A stretch of 64,000 nucleotides of DNA, taken from assembly GCF_900110835.1 (NCBI RefSeq), contig NZ_FOJG01000002.1:3240698-3304697 (forward strand), read 5' to 3'. The DNA is from Chitinophaga arvensicola (GTDB taxonomy: Bacteria; Bacteroidota; Bacteroidia; Chitinophagales; Chitinophagaceae). Of the stretch, positions 33,178-41,067 are shown piece by piece. The first letter of the stretch is position 1; every line of letters begins with the position of its first letter. Both the position numbers and the translations under genes were made by a program. Under the pieces are notes generated by a model that worked only from the letters and a program-made list of their open reading frames with translations, searched no databases and was not told where the DNA came from.

Positions 33178-33230
33178 ATCCGGTTATTTATGAAATTAAA
33201 GAATCCTAAAAGTTTGCACCCGATTTATGC

Positions 33231-33238
33231 TATTTTTG
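33231..33238 (+). promoter_or_regulatory. -7 promoter element ahead of ctp gene
   Basis: TATTTTTG matches TAnnTTTG; a TTTG at 33213-33216 is only 14 bases upstream, closer than usual. Transcription would start near 33243. Confidence 0.4.
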
Positions 33239-33272
33239 TCACAATTTAAACAAAAGGGGTTCATAAAAACAA

Positions 33273-33383
33273 ATGACCGCTTTAAGTTTAGATGATGATG
33301 ATACATGTATGCAGCAGATTGCTTTCCGCCAGGTGCTTATGCTACATGGAAACAAAGATTGGTCATATAAATTAGCGGGATAA
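33273..33383 (+). CDS. Possible 36-residue leader protein
   Basis: A short open frame (ATG 33273, TAA 33381-33383) that fills most of the predicted leader between the promoter element at 33231 and the S41 protease start at 33394. It opens MTALSLDDDDTCMQQIAF and ends with an amphipathic basic stretch (HGNKDWSYKLAG). No similarity recognised. It may be a real small protein translated together with the protease, or an accidental frame. Confidence 0.35.
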   Translation: MTALSLDDDDTCMQQIAFRQVLMLHGNKDWSYKLAG

Positions 33384-33393
33384 TAATCTGATT

Positions 33394-35001
33394 ATGTCTA
33401 ACAGGAAGTTGAATGTTTTTTTACCTCTTCTCTTTGCAGTTGTATTAGCCCTGGGAATGTTCCTCGGACATAAAATGCCTGGATCGAACAATGGAGGAGC
33501 GACTGTATTTTTTACCAAACCCAACAGAGGCCCGCTACAGGAGGTAATGGACCTGATCAAAGCGAAATACGTAGATTCTCTCAATACAGATGATTTACAA
33601 CAGGAAGCAATAGAAGGTTTACTGACTCACCTGGATCCTCACTCCATATATATACCCCCTTCTGAACTGCAACGGGTAAATGAAGACATGGAAGGTAATT
33701 TTGAGGGCATTGGCGTAGAATTCAATATCACCGCAGATACCGTGAATGTAGTGAGTGTACTCAGCGGCGGCCCCTCAGAATCCGCTGGCGTACAAACCGG
33801 TGATAAGATCCTGAAAGTAAACGACAGCCTCGTAGCCGGCAACAGCATTACCCCGGAAAGAATCCGCAAATTACTCAGAGGTCCGGCTGGCTCTACTGTC
33901 AACACACTTGTATTAAGAAACCAGAAACAGATCACCATCCCTATTAAAAGAGGGGTGATTCCATTATATAGTGTAGATGCCAGCTACATTGTGGAACCCG
34001 GCGTAGGCTATATCAAAATCAGCAAGTTCTCTGCCACCACCTACGATGAGTTTATGAAAGCCATCCGCGAACTGGATAAAAAGGGGATGAAGAAACTGAT
34101 CATTGATCTCCGTCAGAACCCGGGCGGTTATCTTGATGCTGCTACCCGCATTGCCGATGAACTGCTGGAAGACCAGAAGCTGATCGTTTATACCAAAGGA
34201 AAAGATTTCCCACGCACTGATTATAAAACCAAGCGCCCGGGCCTTTTTGAAAGAGGTTCCCTCGCTGTACTGACCGATGAAGGATCTGCCTCCGCCAGCG
34301 AAATCCTGGCAGGTGCTATCCAGGACTGGGACCGTGGTACCATTATAGGCCGCCGCACCTTTGGTAAAGGCCTGGTGCAGGAACAATACGACCTGGACAA
34401 CGGTGGCGCCCTGCGCCTCACGGTGGCCCGCTATTATATTCCTTCCGGCAGAAGCATCCAGAAACCATATGGCAAAGGTCACGACGACTATGATGATGAC
34501 ATCATGGAACGTTACCACCACGGCGAAATGGTGAACAAAGACAGTATCAAAATCACCGATACGGTGCTTTACAAAACGGCTGCAGGCCGTCCGGTATATG
34601 GTGGCGGCGGTATTACACCGGATATTTTCATTCCGTTCGATACCTCCCGTTTCACTCCTACCTTAACGGCTATTTATACCCGCAATACGTTCAGCAACTT
34701 TGCGTATCAGTACTATACCACTCACAGGGACGCGTTCAAATCTTATAAGAATGCGGAAGATTTCACCAAATCCTTCCAGCCTACCAGTGAACTGATCAGC
34801 GACTTCAAGGTGTATGCGAAGAAAGACAGTGTACCAGGTCTGGATCACCTGAGTCCCCGCGATGAAACAGAAATACGCACCAGGCTTAAAGCCATGCTGG
34901 CGCGTCAGCTGTACAGAACGGAAGGTTTCTATGAGGCCATCAATGCAGAAGATCCGATGGTGAAGAAAGCACTGGAAGTAGTGAATAAAGATAAGGAATA
35001 G
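33394..35001 (+). CDS. S41 C-terminal processing peptidase (CtpA/CtpB type)
   Basis: A 535-residue periplasmic protease. A signal anchor (about 7-25) is followed by an N-terminal dimerisation segment, a PDZ domain (about 95-180, beginning FEGIGVEFNI) and the S41 catalytic domain. The catalytic pair is Ser300 (GSASASE) and Lys325 (FGKG), with Gln329, spaced exactly as in CtpB (+25, +29). The C-terminal 130 residues form the extra helical domain of Bacteroidota Ctp proteins. Its partner in the window is the convergent, larger S41 protease at 35265; the two end at near-identical hairpins. Confidence 0.94.
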   Translation: MSNRKLNVFLPLLFAVVLALGMFLGHKMPGSNNGGATVFFTKPNRGPLQEVMDLIKAKYVDSLNTDDLQQEAIEGLLTHLDPHSIYIPPSELQRVNEDMEGNFEGIGVEFNITADTVNVVSVLSGGPSESAGVQTGDKILKVNDSLVAGNSITPERIRKLLRGPAGSTVNTLVLRNQKQITIPIKRGVIPLYSVDASYIVEPGVGYIKISKFSATTYDEFMKAIRELDKKGMKKLIIDLRQNPGGYLDAATRIADELLEDQKLIVYTKGKDFPRTDYKTKRPGLFERGSLAVLTDEGSASASEILAGAIQDWDRGTIIGRRTFGKGLVQEQYDLDNGGALRLTVARYYIPSGRSIQKPYGKGHDDYDDDIMERYHHGEMVNKDSIKITDTVLYKTAAGRPVYGGGGITPDIFIPFDTSRFTPTLTAIYTRNTFSNFAYQYYTTHRDAFKSYKNAEDFTKSFQPTSELISDFKVYAKKDSVPGLDHLSPRDETEIRTRLKAMLARQLYRTEGFYEAINAEDPMVKKALEVVNKDKE

Positions 35002-35082
35002 CGTCTCCGGCGCTTGTCTTGGGGCAGGATTAAACTGATGTTGCCTATAATGATTTTCCCACCATCTGGTGTTTAATATTCA

Positions 35083-35112
35083 GGGAGATAGAAGCGAATG
35101 CTTTTATCTCCC
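35083..35112 (+). terminator. Terminator of the CtpA-type gene
   Basis: GGGAGATAGAAGC (35083-35095) pairs with 35100-35112 around GAAT with one G-T wobble; CTTTTCTTTTT-like T-rich DNA follows. Shares 26 bases with the hairpin at 35169. Confidence 0.85.
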
Positions 35113-35168
35113 TTTTCTTTTTGAGATCATTCTATCAACTATTCTTTATAAGAGGGGTCACAAAAAAA

Positions 35169-35196
35169 GGAGATAGAAGCGAATGCTTCTATCTCC
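35169..35196 (-). terminator. Terminator candidate of prc side
   Basis: GGAGATAGAAGC (35169-35180) pairs perfectly with 35185-35196 around GAAT. Seven A residues precede it, so on the minus strand a T7 tract follows. Nearly identical to the hairpin at 35083-35112. Confidence 0.85.
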
Positions 35197-35264
35197 CAAA
35201 GTCTTTTAACATCAAACCAGGATCCGGTTTAATCCTGAGAAGGGCAATCGCCGGAGGCGATTCC

Positions 35265-37385
35265 TTACTGGTTCTTACGTTGCATTTTCGGTAATGACTG
35301 TACGATCAGGTCGTTCATTACATTCACTGCTTCGTCGAGGTAGATGTCTTTGGTTCTGATCCTGATCCAGTCCTTGTTACGGGCAATCTTGGACGAATCA
35401 CCGCCAAATTTGTCTACATCAGATTTGATGTTCACGATGCTGAGTTCTTTTACCTTATCGTTCACTGCATCATATTTCTTCAATGCAGCAGTATTGGTTT
35501 TTTGTTCTGTTTTATACGTTTGCAGGTTCAGGGAATAAGTTTCCTGTTTTTCCAGCTTTTTCAACGTGTTCAGGTTTTCGTTGAGCAATTTGAAAGCCGG
35601 GCTGGAAGCCATTCTCTTTTCGCTGTTCTTCTTCAGGGATTCGGTATTTACCGGGTTGTACCAGGCGGTGAAGGCCGCACGTGGTATTTCATCCCATGCC
35701 AGTGCATCGGAATCTTTACGTTCGGCTACTTCATAGTATGGATCCGGTAACACGATATCTGAAGCCACGCCTTTCAGCTGGGTAGAACCGCCGTTAGCGC
35801 GATAGAATTTCTGCTGGGTAAGTTTCAGGGCGCCGAGGCTGCCACCATCTTTCACCGGATAGAAATCATCCAGGTTGAAGAGACGCTGTACGGTACCTTT
35901 ACCAAAAGTTTGGGTGCTACCGATGATCACAGCACGTTTGTAATCCTGCATGGCTGCGGCCATGATTTCAGAAGCAGAAGCGCTGTACTCATTTACCATG
36001 ATTGCCAGCGGACCATCGTATTGTACGTTCTTATCGCGGTCGCGCAGTACTACTGCATCACCGCCCCTGGAGCGTACCTGTACTACGGGGCCTTCCGGAA
36101 TAAACAAACCAGCCATCTGCACTACATCCTGGAGGGAACCACCACCATTGAAGCGGAGATCCAGGATAATGCCTTCTACATTTTCTGCTTTCAGCTTCGC
36201 AACTTCTTTCGCTACGTCTTCCGCACTGCGGGCGCCGTTACGATCGTTGAAGTCCGCATAAAATTCAGGCAGATAGATGTAGCCGATCTTATGTTGTCCG
36301 TTGATGATAGCAGATTTTGCGAAAGTTTCTTCTGTTACAATTTCATCACGGATGATGGTAATATCTTTAGTAGTACCATCTACGCTTTTTACCGTCAGTT
36401 TTACAGGCGTACCTTTTTTACCGCGAATCAGTTTCACCGCATCTTCTACGGGGTAACCGGTAATATCAACGGGTTCGGTGTTGCCTTGTGCTACTTTCTG
36501 GATCACATCGTTTGCTTTCAGTTGTCCCTGTTTCCAGCTCGGACTACCGGTAACGATGCTTACCACCCTGATCTTATCGCCTTCTTCTTTCAGCTGAGCT
36601 CCGATACCAAAGAATTTACCGGCCATCTGTTCTTCGAACGCGCGTTTTTCATCCGGCGGGAAGTAGTCGGTATGCGGATCCATGGTGGTGGTGATGGCAT
36701 TTACATAAAGGTTGAAGCGGTCGTTGTCGTTCTGCCTGTTTTTCAATCTTTCAAAATAACGGTCGTACAGCTGTTTTACTTTGGTGCGGGCTTCTGCTTC
36801 CAGTTCCACATCGGTTTTAACTTTTACGCTGTCTTTTCCTTTATCTTTTTCGCGCATTTCCTGGAGGTCGGTGAGTTTTTCCAGGGTACGGTATTTCAAT
36901 ACTTTGCGCCATGCTTCTTTACGGGCATTTTCGTCTGCGGGATAATCCACTTTATCCGGATCCAGTGTTACCTTTTCATCTACGGTGAAATCAAAAGGTT
37001 TGGAGAGGATATCGGGATAGATGGCTGCGGCTTCTGCCACGCGTTGTTTGATCAGCGTATTGATGCTGCGGAAACAATCGATCGGGGCGCCTTTCAGTTC
37101 ATCGTCGATATGAACGGACAGGGGCATCAGTTTATCCACGTCAGATTTCAGGAAAAATTTCTTTTCTGTATCCAGGCTGCGCAGGTATTTATTGAAAACT
37201 TCTACGGAGAATTTATCGTCTATGGCCCTCGGTTGATAATGCCCTTCTTTCAGCATCTGCCCTACGAGGTTCATGATCACCTCATAACGACCTGGAGGAT
37301 CGTCGTTATGTCCCAGCTTATTAAAAGCTAACACGCCTGCGGAGATGCTAAGCAGCACAACCGGTATAATCACTTTCAGTCTCAT
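35265..37385 (-). CDS. prc: Tail-specific protease Prc (S41)
   Basis: A 706-residue periplasmic protease of the E. coli Prc type, which trims or degrades proteins from the C-terminus. N-terminal signal anchor (about 3-21), a helical N-terminal domain (about 30-240), a PDZ domain (about 250-335) with FFGIGAQLKEEGDKI, the catalytic core with Ser470 (YSASASE) and Lys496 (TFGKGTVQ, Gln500), and the DUF3340-like C-terminal region. A one-residue insertion (STQTFG) makes the Ser-Lys distance 26 rather than 25. A -7-like TATATTTG (37426-37419) lies 33 bases before the ATG. Confidence 0.94.
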   Translation of the reverse strand: MRLKVIIPVVLLSISAGVLAFNKLGHNDDPPGRYEVIMNLVGQMLKEGHYQPRAIDDKFSVEVFNKYLRSLDTEKKFFLKSDVDKLMPLSVHIDDELKGAPIDCFRSINTLIKQRVAEAAAIYPDILSKPFDFTVDEKVTLDPDKVDYPADENARKEAWRKVLKYRTLEKLTDLQEMREKDKGKDSVKVKTDVELEAEARTKVKQLYDRYFERLKNRQNDNDRFNLYVNAITTTMDPHTDYFPPDEKRAFEEQMAGKFFGIGAQLKEEGDKIRVVSIVTGSPSWKQGQLKANDVIQKVAQGNTEPVDITGYPVEDAVKLIRGKKGTPVKLTVKSVDGTTKDITIIRDEIVTEETFAKSAIINGQHKIGYIYLPEFYADFNDRNGARSAEDVAKEVAKLKAENVEGIILDLRFNGGGSLQDVVQMAGLFIPEGPVVQVRSRGGDAVVLRDRDKNVQYDGPLAIMVNEYSASASEIMAAAMQDYKRAVIIGSTQTFGKGTVQRLFNLDDFYPVKDGGSLGALKLTQQKFYRANGGSTQLKGVASDIVLPDPYYEVAERKDSDALAWDEIPRAAFTAWYNPVNTESLKKNSEKRMASSPAFKLLNENLNTLKKLEKQETYSLNLQTYKTEQKTNTAALKKYDAVNDKVKELSIVNIKSDVDKFGGDSSKIARNKDWIRIRTKDIYLDEAVNVMNDLIVQSLPKMQRKNQ

Positions 37386-37632
37386 ATGTATCTCAATTGA
37401 ACTTAAACGTTGTCAAATCAAATATAAAATAAAATCACCCGTCGGTCGTGCAATTTATTTCCTTTTAACAAAAAATTGGGCCAAACGGGCGCTGGGCGAG
37501 ATATGTGGCTGAAAAAGCCTGCTTTTCCGGCTTGCCGCAGTACGGGTCTGGTCGTGTAAGATGCTGCAGTGGCGGTGTTGCCATAAAGCACCTTTACATA
37601 AACGGTTAAAGCCCCCGGAATGTTGAGAAGTG

Positions 37633-38853
37633 CTATTCTTTTACCAGCTTGTACACGGCTCCTTTGAAACCGGTGTTACCGGAGGTGCTGGTGAGCATGT
37701 ACAGCTCCCCTTCTTCATCCTCTCCCCAACTGAGTATCTGCATATTATCGGCTGGCCGGCCGCTCAGTTCCAGTGTCTCCCGGTTCCATTGCTGGCCACT
37801 GGGCCGCAGCACAAAGCTTTTACCGTTGTAGTCTCCGAAAACATATAGTCCTTTCAGCGCCGGGATGGCGTTTCCACGGTATACATAGCCACCGGTGATA
37901 CTTATCCCCAGATCGTGGGCGTATTCGTGGATGGGTGCAATCAATGTGGATTTATCGGCCGAAGCGGGCACGTTATAATCGTGGTTGCCCTCCAGGATAC
38001 GCCAGCCATAGTTGCCTCCTTTAGTGATGATATCCACCTCCTCATACTTGTCCTGTCCTACATCGCCGGCAAAAAGCAGCTTCGTGTTCCGGTCGAAGGA
38101 AAAGCGCCAGGGATTGCGGAGGCCATAGGCCCATATTTCCGGCCTGGCGTCCGGTTGGCCTGCAAAGGGATTATCCGGCGGGATGGAATAGGGTGTACCA
38201 TTGACATTTATCCGGAGTATTTTACCCAGTAAAGTATTGAGATCCTGCCCGTTACCGATAAGCCCATGTTTATCTCCCCCACCGCCGCCATCGCCCAGGC
38301 CTACATACAGGTAACCATCGGGGCCAAACTGAAGCTGACCGCCATTGTGATTGGATTCCGGCTCATCTACTTCCAGGATGATTCTTTTGGAAGCAGGATC
38401 TGCGAGATTGGGATTAGCTGCAGATACCGTGAATTCCACTAAACGGCTTTTATGGTTAAAGCCACTTTTGGAAGAAGGCGAGCTGTAATAAACATAAAAC
38501 TTATGATTGGTTTTAAACTCAGGATGGAAGGCCATTCCCAGCAGTCCCCGTTCGTCGTAGCCCGGGTTTACGGCGATCATGTCCCTGCTCACATCCAGGA
38601 AGGGCGCCGGGAGCAGTTTGTTTTGTTGTACTACCCATACTTTCCCTTCTTTCTGACAGAAGAACAACCTGCCGGAACCATCACCGGGAACGGCCATGTT
38701 TACGGGAGATATAAACGCATCAGTTACCAGTTGCAGCTTCGCTTTAGGCGTCCCTGTCACCGGAGGCTCCGGATCATTATTTTTGGAGTGACTGCCTGCA
38801 CAGGCCATTTGAATCAACAGTGCCGGTAATAAAGCCAGGGTACGTGTTTTCAT
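37633..38853 (-). CDS. PQQ-type sugar dehydrogenase lipoprotein
   Basis: A 406-residue secreted beta-propeller of the glucose/sorbosone dehydrogenase family, which oxidises aldose sugars with PQQ. A signal peptide ends IQMAC (lipobox Cys18). Blade motifs typical of the family are seen: RGLLGMAFHPEF, ESNHNGGQLQFGPDGYLYVGLGDGGG with the calcium/PQQ-site residues, and GLRNPWRFSFD. No PQQ biosynthesis genes are in the window, so cofactor could be imported, or the protein may be one of the many homologues with other activities. It is transcribed alone between prc and the MFS gene. Confidence 0.88.
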   Translation of the reverse strand: MKTRTLALLPALLIQMACAGSHSKNNDPEPPVTGTPKAKLQLVTDAFISPVNMAVPGDGSGRLFFCQKEGKVWVVQQNKLLPAPFLDVSRDMIAVNPGYDERGLLGMAFHPEFKTNHKFYVYYSSPSSKSGFNHKSRLVEFTVSAANPNLADPASKRIILEVDEPESNHNGGQLQFGPDGYLYVGLGDGGGGGDKHGLIGNGQDLNTLLGKILRINVNGTPYSIPPDNPFAGQPDARPEIWAYGLRNPWRFSFDRNTKLLFAGDVGQDKYEEVDIITKGGNYGWRILEGNHDYNVPASADKSTLIAPIHEYAHDLGISITGGYVYRGNAIPALKGLYVFGDYNGKSFVLRPSGQQWNRETLELSGRPADNMQILSWGEDEEGELYMLTSTSGNTGFKGAVYKLVKE

Positions 38854-38984
38854 AGTACTGCGGTATTAATGCAGAATAAATATAACGCAGAAAGCGGAAA
38901 GGAGGAAGGGTTTGTGGCGAGTGGCGAAAAGTAGGCGGTCATCCGCTTTTCTGATTTTTGTACCTTCGCAAAAAACTCATCAGG

Positions 38985-40241
38985 TTGGACACAACGGCAC
39001 CGAAAAAGAATGATCCGTACGCTTCGCTACGCTTTCCGGAATTCAATTATTACCTGGTTATCCGCTTTGCCTTTGTATTTGCGCTGGCCATGCAATTCGC
39101 CATCATAGAATGGAAAGTCTATGAAATCTCCAAAGATCCTTTTTCACTGGGACTGATAGGTCTCGCAGAGGTAATACCTGCGGTGTTGCTGGCGCCTTTT
39201 GCCGGTCACCTGGTGGATAAACGGGAAAAAAGGGGAATGCTCCTCAAATGTGTGATTGCCTATCTCTTTATCAGTTCGGGGTTGTTTCTGCTCACCTGGG
39301 ACCAGGCGGTGGCGGGGCTTTCGAAAAACTGGATCCTGAACCTGATTTACCTGCTGGTGTTTACGGGCGGCATCGTCCGGGCTTTTACCAGTCCGGCGAA
39401 CTTTACCCTGATGTCGCTGCTGGTACCACGCGAGCTCTACGCCAACGCCTCTACGTGGAGCAGCTCCGCCTGGCAGATCGGTGGGGTACTGGGACCTGCA
39501 TTGGGCGGCCTGTTCATCCACTGGATTGGTGTACACTGGTCCATGTTGCTGGTAGTAGGTATTTTCTTTGCACCATTATATAGTTTACTCAATATAAAGC
39601 CGAAACCCATTTATTACAAGTCGAAGGGAGAAAGCTTTGTAACGGGTCTTACAGAGGGAATGCGGTTTGTCTGGAAAACCAAGGTGGTTTTAAACGCCAT
39701 GGCCCTGGACATGTTCGCGGTATTATTCGGGGGGGCGGTGGCAATGCTGCCTGCTTTTGCCACGGATGTATTGCAGGTGGGTTCCCTGGGATACGGACTG
39801 TTACGTTCTGCCCCGGCTGTGGGTGCGTTGGTAACGATGTTTATCCTGGCGCACAAACCGCTGGTGAATAAACCGGGCATCAAGCTGCTGGCGGCAGTAT
39901 TCGGCTTCGGGCTTACCATTATCCTGTTTGGTTTGTCTACCAGCTTCTACCTGTCGATGTTTGCCCTGCTGATCAGTGGTGCGCTGGATGGTATCAGCGT
40001 GATCATCCGTCAGACGATCCTGCAGTTAAAAACACCGGATGACATGCGCGGCCGGGTGGCTTCTGTAAGTTCAATGTTTGTGGGCTCTTCCAATGAGCTG
40101 GGCGCCTTTGAAAGCGGATTCATGGCGCGGGCGCTGGGCCTGGTACCCTCTGTGGTATTTGGCGGCTGTGTAACGCTGGGCGTGGTAATCACCACCTATG
40201 TGATTTCACCTGCCATGCGGAAGCTGGATCTGAAGCCTTAA
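38985..40241 (+). CDS. Major facilitator superfamily exporter (EntS-like)
   Basis: About 418 residues with 11-12 membrane helices and the MFS loop motif GHLVDKREKRGMLLKCV between helices 2 and 3. It most resembles the EntS/DUF894 subgroup, which exports siderophores or small drugs; no siderophore cluster is nearby, so the substrate is unknown. No ATG lies before the first helix (YYLVIRFAFVFALAM). A TTG at 38985 (reading MDTTAPKKNDPYASL) is chosen; an earlier TTG at 38958 overlaps a promoter-like TACCTTCG (38961-38968) and is unlikely. Confidence 0.85.
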   Translation: MDTTAPKKNDPYASLRFPEFNYYLVIRFAFVFALAMQFAIIEWKVYEISKDPFSLGLIGLAEVIPAVLLAPFAGHLVDKREKRGMLLKCVIAYLFISSGLFLLTWDQAVAGLSKNWILNLIYLLVFTGGIVRAFTSPANFTLMSLLVPRELYANASTWSSSAWQIGGVLGPALGGLFIHWIGVHWSMLLVVGIFFAPLYSLLNIKPKPIYYKSKGESFVTGLTEGMRFVWKTKVVLNAMALDMFAVLFGGAVAMLPAFATDVLQVGSLGYGLLRSAPAVGALVTMFILAHKPLVNKPGIKLLAAVFGFGLTIILFGLSTSFYLSMFALLISGALDGISVIIRQTILQLKTPDDMRGRVASVSSMFVGSSNELGAFESGFMARALGLVPSVVFGGCVTLGVVITTYVISPAMRKLDLKP

Positions 40242-40306
40242 CGAGGCTCTGACAATGGGTATCAATTACAAAAGCTACTACCGGTAAGGGTTACCGGCTT
40301 AAAAGA

Positions 40307-40350
40307 TCCGGGGAGATGGAAGTCAGCTAACCGACTTTCATCTCCCCGGA
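40307..40350. terminator. Bidirectional terminator
   Basis: TCCGGGGAGATG (40307-40318) pairs with CATCTCCCCGGA (40339-40350); the stem continues through a G-T wobble and AAGTC/GACTT. T-rich DNA follows on the minus strand. Lies between convergent MFS and YkgJ genes; a smaller CCGGTAA/TTACCGG hairpin (40281-40297) precedes it. Confidence 0.75.
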
Positions 40351-40408
40351 ATATTTTCAGTAACAGACAGGAAACGGGTTCCTTTCGTCAGAGCAGCTAC
40401 CTCCGCTG

Positions 40409-40903
40409 CTATAAATCCATTTTCTCTTTCAACTTCTCCAGTACATAGTATACTGCCGGGCACACCGTACTGTTTTCGTAGGTAATTTTCGGGCGTTTGA
40501 AGAAATCGTAGCTGTCTGTGTAGGGGTAATTGGCGCAATCACCAGGTCGTACATCATAGATGCCGCAGTAATTATCCGCTCCCAGGAAGGGGCAGGGGGT
40601 AAATTTCACTACATAATCCTCGTCCTTATCGAGCCGCAGGTAAGTATCTATGAACTCGCCTTCCTTCATCCCGAGATGTTTGGAAATACGTCTGATATCG
40701 GGTCCTTTGAAGCGGGGACTGATTGTTTTACAGCAGTTACCGCATTCCAGGCAGTCGATTTTGCTGAATGCTTCGTCGTGCAAGTCCGGCAACAGCTTCT
40801 CAACCCCTTTTCCACGGCGGGTTTGCAGTTTAGCGAGAAACTGTTTGTTAGCCTTTTGCTTTTCCTGGGCCTTCTGTTGCCAGTCTTCTAAAATTTTACT
40901 CAT
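40409..40903 (-). CDS. YkgJ-family cysteine cluster protein
   Basis: A 164-residue cytosolic protein with eight or so cysteines arranged as CLECGNCC, CPFLGADNYCGIY, GDCANYP and STVCPA, the YkgJ/CxxCxxCC zinc- or iron-sulfur-binding family. Function in the family is not settled. The N-terminal 45 residues are highly charged and helical. The ATG at 40903 is taken as start because the preceding TTG (40912) lies in the -7 element of a full promoter match; the transcript would have almost no leader. Confidence 0.88.
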   Translation of the reverse strand: MSKILEDWQQKAQEKQKANKQFLAKLQTRRGKGVEKLLPDLHDEAFSKIDCLECGNCCKTISPRFKGPDIRRISKHLGMKEGEFIDTYLRLDKDEDYVVKFTPCPFLGADNYCGIYDVRPGDCANYPYTDSYDFFKRPKITYENSTVCPAVYYVLEKLKEKMDL

Positions 40904-40909
40904 TTGATG

Positions 40910-40938
40910 CAAAGATAGGTAATTAGTACATGGACAAA
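40910..40938 (-). promoter_or_regulatory. Promoter directly abutting the YkgJ gene
   Basis: Minus strand: TTTG (40938-40935), 17 bases, TATCTTTG (40917-40910), ending 6 bases before the ATG. The layout is the same as at prmA (5945-5952). Confidence 0.62.
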
Positions 40939-41004
40939 ATCATGACATATACATCCTGTTGTGATACGTCATTTATCACTGATTTCCCCCGCCAGTATTG
41001 ATTG

Positions 41005-41036
41005 TTTGGCCGTTGTTTGAAATCTGCATAGCTTTG
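41005..41036 (+). promoter_or_regulatory. gcvP promoter
   Basis: TTTG (41005-41008), 20 bases, TAGCTTTG (41029-41036), 31 bases before the gcvP ATG. A full consensus match. No glycine riboswitch fits in the short leader. Confidence 0.72.
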
Positions 41037-41067
41037 CGCATTCTATTTCAAATTACCTGCTTACATC

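Noticed and set aside
35910..37331. A 473-codon open frame on the plus strand opposite prc.
   Set aside because: It mirrors the prc reading frame, is rich in Phe/His/Tyr as antisense frames are, and has no domain or start context. prc on the other strand is clear.
40913..41067. A possible glycine riboswitch ahead of gcvP.
   Set aside because: The leader after the predicted start is only about 25-30 bases and shows no conserved glycine-aptamer pattern.
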